From positions 124,001 through 188,000 of the forward strand of contig JANQGM010000040.1 in NCBI GenBank assembly GCA_028277345.1: a stretch of DNA of 64,000 nt, in the 5' to 3' direction. The stretch comes from Candidatus Bipolaricaulota bacterium. GTDB taxonomy: Bacteria > Bipolaricaulota > Bipolaricaulia > UBA7950 > UBA9294. Positions 15,782-26,141 of this stretch are shown piece by piece; positions within the stretch are counted from its first letter, which is position 1; the number at the start of each line of letters is the position of its first letter. A program made the position numbers and the translations under genes. The notes beneath the pieces are model-generated. The model searched no databases. It was given only the letters and a program-made list of their open reading frames with translations, and was not told the DNA's origin.

Positions 15782-16545
15782 TACGTCTTTTCGTCACCTC
15801 CTAGCGTTACGACGATTGCTCCGTCTTCTGTCAGCACAATCGTATGCTCAAAATGCACAGACAATCCACCCGATCCGGTGACGACGGTCCAGCGGTCATC
15901 AAGCACCTGCGTTGGCAACGCATCGAGCTTGATCATCGGCTCAATCGCCAATGCCATTCCCGGCCGTAGGCGAACGCCATGACCAGGTGGACCGTAGTTG
16001 GGAATCTGTGGATCCTCGTGCAAGGCTTTCCCGATTCCATGTCCGACGTATTCCTTGACGACGTAGAAGCCCGCCTCTTCGACATAGCTTCCGATCGCGT
16101 ACGAAACATCGGACAAACGGTTTCCAATCTTAACTTGTTCAATTCCTTCCCACAAGCTGCGCTCGCCAACATCCAACAACCGGCGAGCAACGTCATCCAC
16201 GTCGCCGACAGGCAACGTTGTCGCCATGTCGACGTGCATGCCGTCACGCATCAATCCGATATCGATCGAGAACACATCGCCCTCAGAGAGCGTGCGCTCG
16301 GAGGAGGGGATGCCGTGCACCACTTCCTCATTGATCGACGCATTGATGGTGGCCGGGTAGCCGTGATATCCCTTGAACGAGGGAATGCCGCCTGCTTCCC
16401 GAATGAGCGATTCCGCCATCTCATCGAAATAGAGCGTCGGACGTCCCGGTTGAACCTCTCGGCATAATGCAGTCAGAATCCGGGACAGTGTCTGTCCGTT
16501 CTCGCGCAAGACAGACACTTCGGTCGGTGATTTCAGCGCAATCAT
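15781..16545 (-). CDS. map: Methionine aminopeptidase, type I
   Basis: A 254-aa dinuclear metalloprotease that removes the initiator Met from nascent proteins. The metal-binding series is visible as [17 protein letters not shown] (two Asp), [12 protein letters not shown] (His) and two downstream Glu (AIEPM, VHFEHT). It lies in the secY-adk-map-infA order, overlapping adk by 4 nt and infA by 1 nt. Confidence 0.96.
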   Translation of the reverse strand: MIALKSPTEVSVLRENGQTLSRILTALCREVQPGRPTLYFDEMAESLIREAGGIPSFKGYHGYPATINASINEEVVHGIPSSERTLSEGDVFSIDIGLMRDGMHVDMATTLPVGDVDDVARRLLDVGERSLWEGIEQVKIGNRLSDVSYAIGSYVEEAGFYVVKEYVGHGIGKALHEDPQIPNYGPPGHGVRLRPGMALAIEPMIKLDALPTQVLDDRWTVVTGSGGLSVHFEHTIVLTEDGAIVVTLGGDEKT

Positions 16546-17174
16546 GCGGTCAGAATATCAATGATCTCCGCGAATACGCGCTCGGATCCAAGTGAACCGT
16601 CGAGCGTACGCAGAACGTTTTGCTTCGTGTAATACTCAATCAACGGAGCGGTCGAGGTCTCGTAAACATCGTAGCGGTTTTCGATGACATCGGTCTTGTC
16701 GTCATCTCGCTGGTAGAGTTCGCCGCCGCACGCTTCACACGCGGTTTGCCCCTCTTTGAGATTGAAGGTGAGGTTATAGATCTTCCCGCATGACCGGCAC
16801 ACGCGTCGACCGGTCAGACGTCGAACCACTTCATCTCGGTGAAGCGTGATGTTCAAGACGACATCGATTGTCGCGAATTGGCTCAATGCCTCGGCTTGAG
16901 CCGTCGTTCTCGGGAATCCGTCCAACAGAAACCCCGACGATGCCGCTTCGATTCGTCCTCGAATCATGTCGATGATCAACTGATCGGGGACCAGTTCCCC
17001 CCGGTCCATGAAGCCCTTGGCCGTCGTCCCAAGCTCCGTTTCGCGCCCCACTTCATCGCGCAGAATATCGCCCGTCGACAAATGCACCACACCAAGCTTC
17101 TCGATGATCTGCTTCGCTTGCGTCCCCTTGCCGGCCCCTGGAGGACCGAGCAGGACGATGTGCGTCAGCGCCAT
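16542..17174 (-). CDS. adk: Adenylate kinase, zinc-LID form
   Basis: Catalyses ATP + AMP to 2 ADP. The 210-aa enzyme has the P-loop LLGPPGAGKGTQA, the AMP-binding DGFPRT, and a LID with four cysteines (CRSCGK, CEACGG) that bind zinc, as in Gram-positive and thermophilic adenylate kinases. It overlaps secY by 1 nt and map by 4 nt. Confidence 0.97.
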   Translation of the reverse strand: MALTHIVLLGPPGAGKGTQAKQIIEKLGVVHLSTGDILRDEVGRETELGTTAKGFMDRGELVPDQLIIDMIRGRIEAASSGFLLDGFPRTTAQAEALSQFATIDVVLNITLHRDEVVRRLTGRRVCRSCGKIYNLTFNLKEGQTACEACGGELYQRDDDKTDVIENRYDVYETSTAPLIEYYTKQNVLRTLDGSLGSERVFAEIIDILTA

Positions 17175-18451
17175 TAGCCTCTCCGTCCCAGCAGTCCGCC
17201 GGACTTGGTAAGCGACTCGTAGTGGCGCATCACCAGGTGCGTCTCAATCTGCATGATCGTGTCAATGCCCACACCTACGACAATCAGGAGTGAGGTTCCG
17301 CCGATCAGGAACATCGCCTGGGAACCGCTCAACGACGATAGCACAAACGGTAGAACGGCGACTGCGGACAAGAACATCGCTCCGACGAGGAGCATGCGCC
17401 CGAGAATGCCGGTGATGTACTCGGCAGTCGGCTTTCCGGGACGAACGCCGGGAATGAAGCCACCGGCTTCGCGGATGTTCTTGGCAACATCATTCGGATC
17501 GAACACGATCGAGCTGTAGAAGTACGTGAAGAAGAAGATCAACAGCACGTAACAGACGATGTACAAGATGCTTCCCTGGTAGAAATAGGCCTGTCCCGCC
17601 TGCCAATTCAAGGCTTGGAAAATGGTGATGGGAAACGTCAACAGGGCGGTCGAGAAGATGACGGGGATAACACCTGATTGATTCACACGCAGCGGCAGGT
17701 GAGACGAATGCCCACCGTAGATGCGCCGCCCCATCGTCCGCTTGGCGTACTGGATGGAGATCTTGCGCTGTCCTTGTTGCACCATCGTCATCCCTGCCAC
17801 CACAACGACCAGAAGTACGATAAACGCCAATCCCCAGTAGGCGGGCGTGGAGCCCGTCGAGATCTCAATCCAGAGCGTTCGCAGGTTTGCGGGGAAACGG
17901 GACAGAATGCTGATCATGATGATCAAGCTGATGCCGTTTCCGATTCCGTTCTCAGTAATGCGCTCACCGAGCCACATCAAGAAGATGGTGCCCGTTGTCA
18001 ACGTCACAATCGTCGTTGCATAAAACCAAATCGTCGCATCGACAGGGAACGCTTGGCGAATGATCGATGAGAAAGCGATGCCTTGAACGATCGCCAAACC
18101 AACGGTCGCATAGCGTGTATAGGCGGTGATCTTGCGCCGACCTTCTCGCCCCTGCTGCTGGAGCTCTTTAAGCTTCGGAATGACCGATGTCAGCAGGCTG
18201 AAGATAATCGACGCATTGATGTAGGGCGTAACACCGAGCGCGAACAGCGAGAATCGCTGCAAGGCGCCACCGGTGAACAGGTTCAAGAAATCGAGAAGTC
18301 CGCCCTCTTCGAAGGCGCCGATGGCGTTCAAGTTTACGCCGGGAACGGAAATATGCGTCCCCAAGCGAATAATGATGATCGCACCCAGTGTGAATAGGAT
18401 TCGCTTGCGCAGTTCCGGAACCTTGAACAGACTCGCGAACTTCTCCCACAT
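17174..18451 (-). CDS. secY: Protein translocase subunit SecY
   Basis: A 425-aa channel protein with ten hydrophobic segments, the central pore of the Sec translocon. Motifs seen are the plug region (GALQRFSLFALGVTPYINASI), the cytoplasmic loop before TM5 and GFIPGVRPGKPTAEYI before TM8-9. The order rplO-secY-adk is standard. Confidence 0.97.
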   Translation of the reverse strand: MWEKFASLFKVPELRKRILFTLGAIIIIRLGTHISVPGVNLNAIGAFEEGGLLDFLNLFTGGALQRFSLFALGVTPYINASIIFSLLTSVIPKLKELQQQGREGRRKITAYTRYATVGLAIVQGIAFSSIIRQAFPVDATIWFYATTIVTLTTGTIFLMWLGERITENGIGNGISLIIMISILSRFPANLRTLWIEISTGSTPAYWGLAFIVLLVVVVAGMTMVQQGQRKISIQYAKRTMGRRIYGGHSSHLPLRVNQSGVIPVIFSTALLTFPITIFQALNWQAGQAYFYQGSILYIVCYVLLIFFFTYFYSSIVFDPNDVAKNIREAGGFIPGVRPGKPTAEYITGILGRMLLVGAMFLSAVAVLPFVLSSLSGSQAMFLIGGTSLLIVVGVGIDTIMQIETHLVMRHYESLTKSGGLLGRRG

Positions 18452-18453
18452 GC

Positions 18454-18900
18454 CTAAATCACCTCGGCCTTTCCACCAGCATCTTCAATCTTGCGAACCG
18501 CTTCAGCAGCGAATCGATGCGCTCGAATCACCAGCGGCTTGGTCAGCTCTCCTCGACCGAGGATCTTGACGCGCTCAATCTTTCCCTTCACCAGCCCGCC
18601 TTCACGAAGGCGTTCCGGTGTAATCTCATCATTCGCATCGAACAGATTGTTCAGGGTGTCGACGTTCACGCACGCGTATTCCACGCGCGTGAAATTCTTG
18701 AATCCACGCTTCGGGAAGCGCATCCAAATCGGTGTCTGACCGCCCTCATATCCCAATCGCGTTCCGCCGCCGGAGCGAGAGTTCTGCCCCTTCGTTCCAC
18801 GGCCGGACTCATGACCCCCAAGCCCGGAGCCGTAGCCGCGGCCCACGCGCTTCTTTCGATGCTTGGCTCCCTTTGTAGGGCGCAGATCTTCAAGCCGCAT
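18454..18900 (-). CDS. rplO: Ribosomal protein L15 (uL15)
   Basis: A 148-aa large-subunit protein. The mature family start [20 protein letters not shown] places the ATG at 18900, ten codons inside the open frame. The Gly-rich [19 protein letters not shown] segment is clear. The start overlaps the rpsE end by 11 nt, leaving no room for rpmD (L30), which lies between these genes in many bacteria. Confidence 0.95.
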   Translation of the reverse strand: MRLEDLRPTKGAKHRKKRVGRGYGSGLGGHESGRGTKGQNSRSGGGTRLGYEGGQTPIWMRFPKRGFKNFTRVEYACVNVDTLNNLFDANDEITPERLREGGLVKGKIERVKILGRGELTKPLVIRAHRFAAEAVRKIEDAGGKAEVI

Positions 18901-19426
18901 CTTCGACCTCCTGCTTCGGAGCTTCACCAATACCGCGAAGCTGCTCGATCTCTTGACGGCTTCGAAGCTGCGACAGCCCCTTCAATGCAGCCCTGGACAA
19001 GGTCAAGGGGTTCGTCGTTCCGATGGACTTGGTCAAGACATCCTTGATGCCGGCCAGACGGCAGATCGCGCCGACGGTTGTTCCCGCGATCACGCCCGTT
19101 CCAGGATAGGCCGGTTTGAGAAGGACATTGCCCGCCTTGAACTTGCCGATCACTTCGTGAGGGATCGTTCCGCCGTCCATATTGACCTTCACGAGGCTTT
19201 TCTTGGCGTCGCGAATGGCCTGTTGGATCGCACGCGGGATCTCGGTCGTACTACCGATGCCGACCCCTACCCGTCCCTTGCCGTCACCGACGACCATCGT
19301 CACGCGAAATCTCAAGTTACGTCCACCCTTGGTAACCTTACTGACACGTCGGATATCGATAATTTCGTTCTCGAATTCGTCTTGAATACGTTGATGCCGC
19401 GGATTGCGTTGTTGGCGATTTCTCAA
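18890..19426 (-). CDS. rpsE: Ribosomal protein S5 (uS5)
   Basis: A 178-aa protein important for decoding accuracy. It has the dsRBD-like N-domain ([21 protein letters not shown]) and the S5 C-domain ([23 protein letters not shown]). The start is TTG, overlapping the rplR stop as TTGA, which indicates translational coupling. The C-terminus is extended by about 25 polar residues after the usual end. Confidence 0.96.
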   Translation of the reverse strand: MRNRQQRNPRHQRIQDEFENEIIDIRRVSKVTKGGRNLRFRVTMVVGDGKGRVGVGIGSTTEIPRAIQQAIRDAKKSLVKVNMDGGTIPHEVIGKFKAGNVLLKPAYPGTGVIAGTTVGAICRLAGIKDVLTKSIGTTNPLTLSRAALKGLSQLRSRQEIEQLRGIGEAPKQEVEDAA

Positions 19427-19785
19427 AACTGCAGTCCCCCTTTGCGACAGGCGTCGGCAAAAGCCTTGATGACGCCGTGATACATGTGACCGCCGCGGTC
19501 GAAGACAACAGTCTCGACACCCTGCTCTTTCGCGCGTTCCGCCAAGACGGCGCCGAGTTTCTCAGCCGTCGCGATATTGGCTCCTCGATGTTCGTCTCGG
19601 AACCCGGGCTCAAGCGTCGATGCCTGCAGCACGGTGACTCGGGCTTCGTCGTCAATGATCTGTGCATAGAGATGCCGAAGCGTCTTCGCGATGCACAGGC
19701 GCGGACGAGCGTTGGTTCCGGAAACTTTCTTCCGAATGCGCTTGTGTCGTTTGATGCGCTCCGCGGCACGATTAAACCTTGCCAT
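19423..19785 (-). CDS. rplR: Ribosomal protein L18 (uL18)
   Basis: A 5S rRNA-binding protein of 120 aa, with RIKRHKRIRKKVSGTNARPRL and the C-terminal [14 protein letters not shown] prefer ATG 19785, 9 nt after GGGAGA, over the GTG three codons upstream, which abuts that site. Confidence 0.95.
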   Translation of the reverse strand: MARFNRAAERIKRHKRIRKKVSGTNARPRLCIAKTLRHLYAQIIDDEARVTVLQASTLEPGFRDEHRGANIATAEKLGAVLAERAKEQGVETVVFDRGGHMYHGVIKAFADACRKGGLQF

Positions 19786-19799
19786 GAATCTCACTCTCC

Positions 19800-20351
19800 C
19801 TATGCCGCACCAGGTCCACCCAGTTTTCCTGCCTTCTGGATGACCTGCTCGTTTTGATAGCGAATGCCCTTGCCGTCATAAACGTTGGGCTTCCGATATT
19901 TGCGGATTCTCGCCGCCACGTGGCCGACAACCTGCTTGTCGGCGCCCCGGACGATGATCTCATTCGGATTCGGCACTTCGACCTCGACGTCCTTGGGCAA
20001 GTCATACTCCATCGGATTGGAGTAGCCCAAGTCCATGATCAAGGTATTCCCCTGGAGTCGAGCTCGGTAGCCCAATCCGCGGACCAATAACGTCTTCTCC
20101 CAACGTTGCGACACTCCGTACACCATGTTCGCCAGCAAGCTACGGTACAGTCCATGAAAAGCCCGGTATTCTTTGCCTTCCTTAAGACGTGTGACAGTTG
20201 CCTCTGCGCCATCGACGGCGATCTGAACCATGTCGGATCGGAATGTCTGCTCCAAACGACCGTGCTTGCCTTCAACGGCAAACGAGTCGGGACCGACGGA
20301 GATCTTTACACCGTCGGGGATCGCAATAGGTACTTTGCCTACTTTAGACAT
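19800..20351 (-). CDS. rplF: Ribosomal protein L6 (uL6)
   Basis: A 183-aa large-subunit protein at the factor-binding site. It starts MSKVGKVPIAIPDGVKI and carries two similar beta-sheet halves, ending with IRKYRKPNVYDGKGIRYQNE. Typical length and position after rpsH. Confidence 0.97.
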   Translation of the reverse strand: MSKVGKVPIAIPDGVKISVGPDSFAVEGKHGRLEQTFRSDMVQIAVDGAEATVTRLKEGKEYRAFHGLYRSLLANMVYGVSQRWEKTLLVRGLGYRARLQGNTLIMDLGYSNPMEYDLPKDVEVEVPNPNEIIVRGADKQVVGHVAARIRKYRKPNVYDGKGIRYQNEQVIQKAGKLGGPGAA

Positions 20352-20363
20352 CTTCGATTCTCC

Positions 20364-20768
20364 CTACCAAACTTCACAAAGAACTTCGCCGCCGATTCCG
20401 CGCAGCTGAGCGTCCTTGCCGGAGATAATCCCTTGCGAGGTCGAAATGATGCTGATGCCCATTCCACCCAACGGCCGCGGGATCGAATCTTTTCCAACAT
20501 ACACTCGGCGGCTCGGTTTGCTGACCAGCTGAATCGAGCTGATGGCGCAAACCGTGTCCGATCGATCTCCCTGATATTTCAGTTGGATCTTCAGTTCAGG
20601 CTGAGGATCCAGTGCAACAACTTCGTAACCTTCGATGTACCCCTCAGCCTCAAGGATGCGGGCAACCGCTTCCTTCATCTTGGAATGAGGCATGGATACG
20701 GACGGATGAAAACGCGAATTCGCATTTCGGATCCGGGTGAGCATGTCTCCAATCGGATAAGGAATCAT
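20364..20768 (-). CDS. rpsH: Ribosomal protein S8 (uS8)
   Basis: A 134-aa protein binding the 16S central domain, the classical spc-operon repressor in E. coli. It starts with MIPYPIGDMLTRIRNA, and the C-terminal STSQGIISGKDAQLRGIGGEVLCEVW is typical. It is 1 nt from rpsN. Confidence 0.97.
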   Translation of the reverse strand: MIPYPIGDMLTRIRNANSRFHPSVSMPHSKMKEAVARILEAEGYIEGYEVVALDPQPELKIQLKYQGDRSDTVCAISSIQLVSKPSRRVYVGKDSIPRPLGGMGISIISTSQGIISGKDAQLRGIGGEVLCEVW

Positions 20769-20769
20769 C

Positions 20770-20955
20770 TTACCAACTCGCCTTCTTTACGCCCGGGATT
20801 TCCCCGCGATGGGCAAGCTTCCGAAAACAGAGTCGGCAAATGCCGAAATCGCGAATGTAGGCATGAGGGCGCCCACAAAGGGAACATCGATTGTATCCCC
20901 GCGAACTGAATTTCGGCGATCGCTTGCTCTTCACAATCAATGATGTTCGTGCCAT
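20770..20955 (-). CDS. rpsN: Ribosomal protein S14 (uS14), short zinc form
   Basis: A 61-aa type Z S14 with four zinc cysteines ([18 protein letters not shown]). It starts [19 protein letters not shown] and ends GVKKASW. The zinc form is the ancestral version found in Gram-positive and thermophilic lineages. Confidence 0.97.
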   Translation of the reverse strand: MARTSLIVKSKRSPKFSSRGYNRCSLCGRPHAYIRDFGICRLCFRKLAHRGEIPGVKKASW

Positions 20956-20967
20956 GTCGCCCCCTTC

Positions 20968-21498
20968 TTAATCGTTAAATGGGAAGCCCAGTGCCTTGAG
21001 CAGGGCATACCCCTCACGGTCCGTTCGCGCCGTCGTGACGATCGTAATATCCATCCCTTGTGTCTTGACGACCTCGTTATAGTTGACTTCCGGGAACGAA
21101 AGCTGCTCCCTCAAGCCCAACGTATAGTTACCGCGTCCGTCGAACGCCGACGAGGACAAGCCGCGAAAGTCACGGATACCTGGCAACACAGCATTGAACA
21201 GCCGGTTCAGGAACTCGTACGCCTGATCGCGACGCAGGGTGACTTTGCAGCCAATCGGATCTCCCTGAACGAGCTTGAAATCGGAGATCGATTTCTTGGC
21301 CTTGGTGATGATCGGCTTCTGACCGGTCAGCTTGGTCAGGTTGTTGACCGCGCCCTCCAGCACCTTGGGGTTGTCCTTGTCGCCGACACCCATGTTCACG
21401 GTAACTTTGACGATTCGCGGAATCTCCATGACGTTGGAGAGTTCCAGCTCATCCTTCAGTTTCGGAGCAATCTCTGTCTCGTAACGTTCGCGCAACAT
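20968..21498 (-). CDS. rplE: Ribosomal protein L5 (uL5)
   Basis: A 176-aa 5S rRNA-binding protein with [29 protein letters not shown], and the C-terminal [29 protein letters not shown] 21498 lies 2 nt after the rplX stop; the longer frame would overlap rplX. Confidence 0.96.
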   Translation of the reverse strand: MLRERYETEIAPKLKDELELSNVMEIPRIVKVTVNMGVGDKDNPKVLEGAVNNLTKLTGQKPIITKAKKSISDFKLVQGDPIGCKVTLRRDQAYEFLNRLFNAVLPGIRDFRGLSSSAFDGRGNYTLGLREQLSFPEVNYNEVVKTQGMDITIVTTARTDREGYALLKALGFPFND

Positions 21499-21500
21499 GA

Positions 21501-21812
21501 TTATTCGAAATTCTCCCCGCACTGCTTGCAGCGCCGCATTTTCTTTCCATCGACTTCTGCGAATCCGACGCGCGTCGGCTCGTCACATTCCGGACAGATC
21601 GGAAGAAGGTTGGATAGGTTGATCGTTCCCTCCCGCTGGACAATGCCCGGCTGACGCAGGTTCTGTGTCGCTCGCTGATGCTTGGTGATCATGTGCACGT
21701 TCTCGACAATCGCTCGGTCACGTTCAGGATAGACCGCCAAGACGCGACCGACTTTGCCTCGGTCGTTTCCGGCGAGAACCTGGACTCGATCACCTTTCTT
21801 GATTTTCCTCAT
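21501..21812 (-). CDS. rplX: Ribosomal protein L24 (uL24), with zinc-ribbon C-terminus
   Basis: A 103-aa KOW-domain protein that helps start 50S assembly ([21 protein letters not shown]). The C-terminal half has two CxxC pairs (CPECDE and CKQCGE), the zinc-ribbon version present only in some bacterial lineages. Confidence 0.96.
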   Translation of the reverse strand: MRKIKKGDRVQVLAGNDRGKVGRVLAVYPERDRAIVENVHMITKHQRATQNLRQPGIVQREGTINLSNLLPICPECDEPTRVGFAEVDGKKMRRCKQCGENFE

Positions 21813-21824
21813 GATCGCTCTCTC

Positions 21825-22193
21825 CTATAGGACTTCGGGTGCGAGCGAAATGATCCGCATCATCTTCTTATCTCGCAATTCACGCGCCACCGGACCAAAC
21901 ACACGCGTACCAATCGGCTCGCCGGCTTGGTTGATAAGCACGACCGCGTTGTCATCGAATCGCACGAACGTCCCGTCTTTGCGGCGATGCGCGCGACGGG
22001 TCCGCACGATGACGCCTCGCACGATCTCACCCTTCTCGATGTCGCTGTTGGGCAGCCGCTTGCGAACCGAAGCAACGACGATGTCGCCAATCACGCCTTG
22101 CCGGCGATTCGAAGGGCCGAGCACGTTGATGCAACGCACCATCTTTGCGCCGGAGTTATCCGCCACCTTCAGCATCGTTTGCATCTGAATCAT
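21825..22193 (-). CDS. rplN: Ribosomal protein L14 (uL14)
   Basis: A 122-aa protein forming intersubunit bridges. The start [17 protein letters not shown], preceded by GGAGG, fixes ATG 22193; the upstream 23 codons overlap rpsQ and are not L14-like. The core VGDIVVAS-type and [13 protein letters not shown] segments are intact. Confidence 0.97.
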   Translation of the reverse strand: MIQMQTMLKVADNSGAKMVRCINVLGPSNRRQGVIGDIVVASVRKRLPNSDIEKGEIVRGVIVRTRRAHRRKDGTFVRFDDNAVVLINQAGEPIGTRVFGPVARELRDKKMMRIISLAPEVL

Positions 22194-22195
22194 GG

Positions 22196-22441
22196 CTAGA
22201 CCTCCGCCTTCTTGATCACTTCGATCAATCGCCATCGCTTGAGCCGGCTCAGCGGACGGCACTCTTCGATCTTCACGGTGTCGCCGATCCCAGCGGCTTC
22301 CTGGGGATCATGCGCATGAAACTTGACGTGGCGACTGACGTGCTTGCGGTACTGCTTGTGGACCTTTCGCTCCTCCACACGCACGACGATCGTCTGCGTC
22401 ATCTTGTCGCTGACTACCTGTCCAATCTTGATCTTCTTCAT
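22196..22441 (-). CDS. rpsQ: Ribosomal protein S17 (uS17)
   Basis: An 81-aa OB-fold 16S-binding protein with [25 protein letters not shown]-type sequence and [20 protein letters not shown] near the end. It overlaps rpmC by 4 nt. Confidence 0.96.
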   Translation of the reverse strand: MKKIKIGQVVSDKMTQTIVVRVEERKVHKQYRKHVSRHVKFHAHDPQEAAGIGDTVKIEECRPLSRLKRWRLIEVIKKAEV

Positions 22442-22641
22442 GCGTCGCTCGCCCCCAGCTTGCGCTCAGCGAGTAGCGTCATCACCCGCGCAATATCCTT
22501 CCGCGTCTTCTTCAATTCCGCACTGTTGTCGAGCTCTCCGGACGCACGCTGGAATCGCAGATTAAAGAGCTTTCGCTTGAGCTCCAATTCTCTCTGCACA
22601 AGCTCATCAGGCGTCAACTCGCGCAATTCCGCAGCCTTCAT
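22438..22641 (-). CDS. rpmC: Ribosomal protein L29 (uL29)
   Basis: A 67-aa helical-hairpin protein at the tunnel exit and SRP/trigger-factor dock. It starts [26 protein letters not shown] and has the conserved [12 protein letters not shown]-type turn. Overlaps rplP and rpsQ by 4 nt each. Confidence 0.95.
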   Translation of the reverse strand: MKAAELRELTPDELVQRELELKRKLFNLRFQRASGELDNSAELKKTRKDIARVMTLLAERKLGASDA

Positions 22642-23069
22642 ACCTCTCCTCCAAGAACAATTCGCTTTTTCAGTTTCGTACGGATGGGAAGCTTGTGACT
22701 CACCAGCTCATGAACCCGCTTCGCCTGCTCCGGAGCCAATCCGGAGATCTCGAACAGGATCGTCCCGGGGCGCACCACGGCCACCCAGTGATCGACGGGA
22801 CCCTTCCCCTTCCCCATGCGCGCTTCCGCGGGGTGTTTCGTAATCGGCTTGTCCGGGAAAATGCGAATCCAGATGCGTGCGCCACGCTGGGTGGTTCGCG
22901 CGATCGTCGTTCGGCAAGCCTCAATCTGTGCGCCCGTAATCCAAGCGGCTTCCATCGATTGAATGCCATACTCGCCGAAGGCGATGTACTGTCCACGCGT
23001 GGCCTTCCCGCGGCGCTTCCCACGATGCGTCTTTCGATGTTTGGTTCGTTTCGGGAACAGGAGTGCCAT
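22638..23069 (-). CDS. rplP: Ribosomal protein L16 (uL16)
   Basis: A 143-aa protein contacting A-site tRNA. It has [19 protein letters not shown], the arginine of the loop that is hydroxylated in some bacteria ([16 protein letters not shown]-like region), and a usual C-terminus. It begins 1 nt after the rpsC stop. Confidence 0.97.
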   Translation of the reverse strand: MALLFPKRTKHRKTHRGKRRGKATRGQYIAFGEYGIQSMEAAWITGAQIEACRTTIARTTQRGARIWIRIFPDKPITKHPAEARMGKGKGPVDHWVAVVRPGTILFEISGLAPEQAKRVHELVSHKLPIRTKLKKRIVLGGEV

Positions 23070-23070
23070 G

Positions 23071-23724
23071 CTAGTTCACCTCTTCCCGTTGACTCTTGTG
23101 CGGATGCTCGCCGCGGAAGATCCAAACCTTCACGCCGATGTTTCCGTATTTCGTGCGCGCTTCGACCAATCCGTAGTCGATGTCAGCGCGCAAGGTCTGG
23201 AGCGGAATACGTCCTTCCTTCATAGTGATGGAGCGGGCGATGTCTGCCCCTCCCAAGCGTCCGCTGACCTTGAATTTCACGCCGCCGGCGCCGGCGCCCA
23301 TGACGCGGCGCATGGCCTCTTTCATCGCGCGGGCTGGTGCCGTTCGATTCTCGATCTGGATGGCGACATCCTGAGCAACCAATCGCGCTTCCAAATCAGG
23401 GCGCTCGATCTCTTGAATCGACACCTTCACGCGGCGACCGGTCAGATCTTCAAGTGCCGCCTGAAGCAACTCGATCTCCGAGCCGCCGCGGCCAATGATG
23501 ATGCCGGGGCGCGCCGATCGGATGACGATCGAGACGCGATCCTCTTTCGAACGTTCGATATTGATTTCGGATACCGAGGCGCGGCGATAGCGCTCCGTAA
23601 CCAGGTCGCGAATGTGCTTGTCCTCGGCAATATACTCCGGGGCCAGTGCGGGGTTATACCAATTGGAAACCCATTTTCGGTTGACCCCAACGCGAAAACC
23701 CACCGGATGGATCTTCTGGCCCAT
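23071..23724 (-). CDS. rpsC: Ribosomal protein S3 (uS3)
   Basis: A 217-aa mRNA-entry-tunnel protein. The KH domain motif [18 protein letters not shown] is clear, with the N-terminal [16 protein letters not shown] and C-terminal [10 protein letters not shown]. It shares one base with the rplV stop. Confidence 0.97.
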   Translation of the reverse strand: MGQKIHPVGFRVGVNRKWVSNWYNPALAPEYIAEDKHIRDLVTERYRRASVSEINIERSKEDRVSIVIRSARPGIIIGRGGSEIELLQAALEDLTGRRVKVSIQEIERPDLEARLVAQDVAIQIENRTAPARAMKEAMRRVMGAGAGGVKFKVSGRLGGADIARSITMKEGRIPLQTLRADIDYGLVEARTKYGNIGVKVWIFRGEHPHKSQREEVN

Positions 23725-24065
23725 TATTCACTCTCCCTATCGCCGACCACGATGGTGATGTGGCTCGTCGGACGGCGGATGATATCGGCTCGGCCGTACG
23801 CACGGGGACGAAGCCGGCGCAGTGCCCGGCCCATGTCTGCGGTTGCCTTGACCACATACAGATCGTCCACATTGACGTCGAAATTATTCTCGGCGTTGGC
23901 AATGGCGGACTCTAGCGCTTTGCGGATAGGTCGTGCCGCCTTCTTGCTCGACAGCTGCACGATACGCAAGGCGTCATTGACGTTCTTCCCTCGAATGACA
24001 TCGATCACCAATCGAGCCTTTCGAGTGGACAGGCGTACGTACTTGGCAACAGCTCGTGCTTCCAT
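23724..24065 (-). CDS. rplV: Ribosomal protein L22 (uL22)
   Basis: A 113-aa protein lining the exit tunnel, with [21 protein letters not shown] and the C-terminal [20 protein letters not shown]. The beta-hairpin that reaches into the tunnel is present. Confidence 0.97.
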   Translation of the reverse strand: MEARAVAKYVRLSTRKARLVIDVIRGKNVNDALRIVQLSSKKAARPIRKALESAIANAENNFDVNVDDLYVVKATADMGRALRRLRPRAYGRADIIRRPTSHITIVVGDRESE

Positions 24066-24077
24066 GTTTCGTTCTCC

Positions 24078-24362
24078 CTACGTCAGGCCAGGAGCCCGCT
24101 TTTTCTTCATTCCACCATGGCCGCGGAACGTACGCGTCGGCGAGAACTCGCCCAGCTTGTGTCCGACCATGTTCTCCACGATGTAAACGGGAACGTGAAC
24201 CTTCCCGTTGTGAACCTTGATCGTCAGCCCCACCATGTCAGGAATGATCATGGAGGAACGAGACCAAGTGATAATCTCTTCGATCTCTCCGCGCTTGGCA
24301 CGCTGAACCTTCTTGAGAAGGCTCTCCTTGACAAACGGTCCTTTATTCGTCGATCTGGGCAT
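24078..24362 (-). CDS. rpsS: Ribosomal protein S19 (uS19)
   Basis: A 94-aa head protein, with [19 protein letters not shown] and [16 protein letters not shown]. It lies 8 nt after rplB in standard order. Confidence 0.97.
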   Translation of the reverse strand: MPRSTNKGPFVKESLLKKVQRAKRGEIEEIITWSRSSMIIPDMVGLTIKVHNGKVHVPVYIVENMVGHKLGEFSPTRTFRGHGGMKKKRAPGLT

Positions 24363-24370
24363 ACTCTCTC

Positions 24371-25207
24371 CTAACGTCGACCCTTGCCGGCCCGTCGCAC
24401 GATCAAGGCCGTGCTCTTCTTCCTCTTCTTGCGCGTGCGTCCACCCTTGGCGAACACACCCGTCGGAGAAACCTGCGGGCGACCGACGCGCGCCCGACCC
24501 TCACCACCGCCATGCGGGTGATCGACCGGGTTCATGGCCACACCACGCACATGCGGCTTCCGGCCCAGATGGCGTACGCGTCCTGCTTTACCATGCTTGA
24601 CGTTTTTGTGATCGGGATTCGAGACTTCGCCGATCGTCGCCCGGCACGAGGTGCTGAAGATTCGCACTTCCCCCGAGGGGAGGCGAATGTGCGCCCGTTT
24701 GCCTTCCTTGCCAATCAACTTGGCCGATGTACCGGCCGAGCGAGCGATCTTCCCGCCACTGCCTGGACTGAATTCCAAGTTGTGGATGATCGCTCCCAGA
24801 GGAATGCGCGCCAGCGGCATCGAGTTGCCGACGCGAACCTCGGCATTCTCACCGGATTCCACCATGGCACCGATCTCAAGCTCCACCGGAGCGACAATGT
24901 AGCGCTTCTCGCCATCCACATAATGCAGCAGCGTGATCCATGCCGATCGATTGGGATCGTATTCGCGCGTGGCCACGCGCGCCGGGATGCCGTCCTTGCC
25001 TCGCGTGAAATCAATAACGCGATAGCGGCGCTTGTGCCCTCCACCGCGGAATCGAGACGTAATGCGTCCCTGGTTGTTGCGTCCACCCGTCTTGGTGATC
25101 GGCCGAAGCAGGCTCTTCTCGGGCGCGACTTTCGTCAATTCCGAGAAGTCCGGAAGCTCGGCATGGCGACGTCCCGGGGACGTGGGATTAAATCGTTTCA
25201 GCGTCAT
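24371..25207 (-). CDS. rplB: Ribosomal protein L2 (uL2)
   Basis: A 278-aa core 50S protein near the peptidyl transferase centre. It starts [20 protein letters not shown] at 25207, 2 nt after rplW; the 44 extra in-frame codons upstream overlap rplW and are not L2. The conserved C-terminal [17 protein letters not shown], with the key His, is intact. Confidence 0.97.
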   Translation of the reverse strand: MTLKRFNPTSPGRRHAELPDFSELTKVAPEKSLLRPITKTGGRNNQGRITSRFRGGGHKRRYRVIDFTRGKDGIPARVATREYDPNRSAWITLLHYVDGEKRYIVAPVELEIGAMVESGENAEVRVGNSMPLARIPLGAIIHNLEFSPGSGGKIARSAGTSAKLIGKEGKRAHIRLPSGEVRIFSTSCRATIGEVSNPDHKNVKHGKAGRVRHLGRKPHVRGVAMNPVDHPHGGGEGRARVGRPQVSPTGVFAKGGRTRKKRKKSTALIVRRAGKGRR

Positions 25208-25209
25208 GT

Positions 25210-25509
25210 CTAGCCTCCCATGAGGTCGATTCGGTCGCCGGGCGCCAATCGCACGATTGCCTTTCGCCAGCGGGCCGTCCGGCCGTGTTGCTGGCTCAAG
25301 CGCTCTCGTCGCGGCTTGCCCTTGCGGTTGGCTGTCCATACCTTCTCGACCTTGACGTCAAAAAGGGCCTCGACAGCCTTCCGAATCTGAATCTTGTTCG
25401 CACCAAGCGCCACGCGGAACGAATACTTCCGCTCCTCCATCCTCTGCCACGTCTCTTCAGTCAGAATGGGAGCGAGCAGAACGTCCTCGTGATGATCGAA
25501 CCTTGCCAT
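25210..25509 (-). CDS. rplW: Ribosomal protein L23 (uL23)
   Basis: A 99-aa tunnel-exit protein that docks trigger factor and SRP. It has [21 protein letters not shown]-like sequence and the [16 protein letters not shown] loop. Confidence 0.96.
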   Translation of the reverse strand: MARFDHHEDVLLAPILTEETWQRMEERKYSFRVALGANKIQIRKAVEALFDVKVEKVWTANRKGKPRRERLSQQHGRTARWRKAIVRLAPGDRIDLMGG

Positions 25510-25511
25510 GG

Positions 25512-26141
25512 CTAAAACCTCTCCGTCAATTCGTCTACGGCCTTCGTCGTCATGAGAAGGTGATCGTGGCGAAGAATGTCATAAACGTTAACCCCCCCGC
25601 AGGCGATGCACTTCGCATGGGGGAGGTTGGTAAACGATTTCTTGACCGCTCGCGTGTATTCGTCCGTCGCGACGACAATCAGCGTCTTGCCGGAAAGCTC
25701 CATACGGTTCAGCAGTTCGACAGCGCTCTTCGTTTTCGGCGCGTCAAACGGAAGCTGATCGACAAGGGCAACGTTACCGGAACTTGCACGGTCAGAAAGG
25801 GCGGCAGCCAGTGCGCCCAGTTTCATCTTCTTTGTAAGCTTGGACTCGTAGGATCGCGGTTTGGGACCGAAGATCGTGCCACCGCCAACCCAGACCGGGG
25901 AACGACGAGAACCGGCACGCGCGCGGCCCGTTCCTTTCTGGCGCCACGGTTTGCGTCCGCCACCGCTCACTTCTCCACGCGTCTTGGTGGAGTGCGTTCC
26001 CTGTCGGCGATTGCCCATCTGCATGCGGACCACGCGATACAACAGGTCTTCATTCACAGGCGCCGCAAACATGCGCTCGTCCAATGACGTCGTCTGCGGG
26101 GCGCCCGAGCCTTCGTAGGTATAGAGTTTTGCTTCAGCCAT
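25512..26141 (-). CDS. rplD: Ribosomal protein L4 (uL4)
   Basis: A 209-aa protein with a loop into the exit tunnel ([29 protein letters not shown] region). In E. coli it also represses the S10 operon. Start ATG 26141 overlaps rplC by 8 nt; earlier in-frame codons lie inside rplC. Confidence 0.95.
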   Translation of the reverse strand: MAEAKLYTYEGSGAPQTTSLDERMFAAPVNEDLLYRVVRMQMGNRRQGTHSTKTRGEVSGGGRKPWRQKGTGRARAGSRRSPVWVGGGTIFGPKPRSYESKLTKKMKLGALAAALSDRASSGNVALVDQLPFDAPKTKSAVELLNRMELSGKTLIVVATDEYTRAVKKSFTNLPHAKCIACGGVNVYDILRHDHLLMTTKAVDELTERF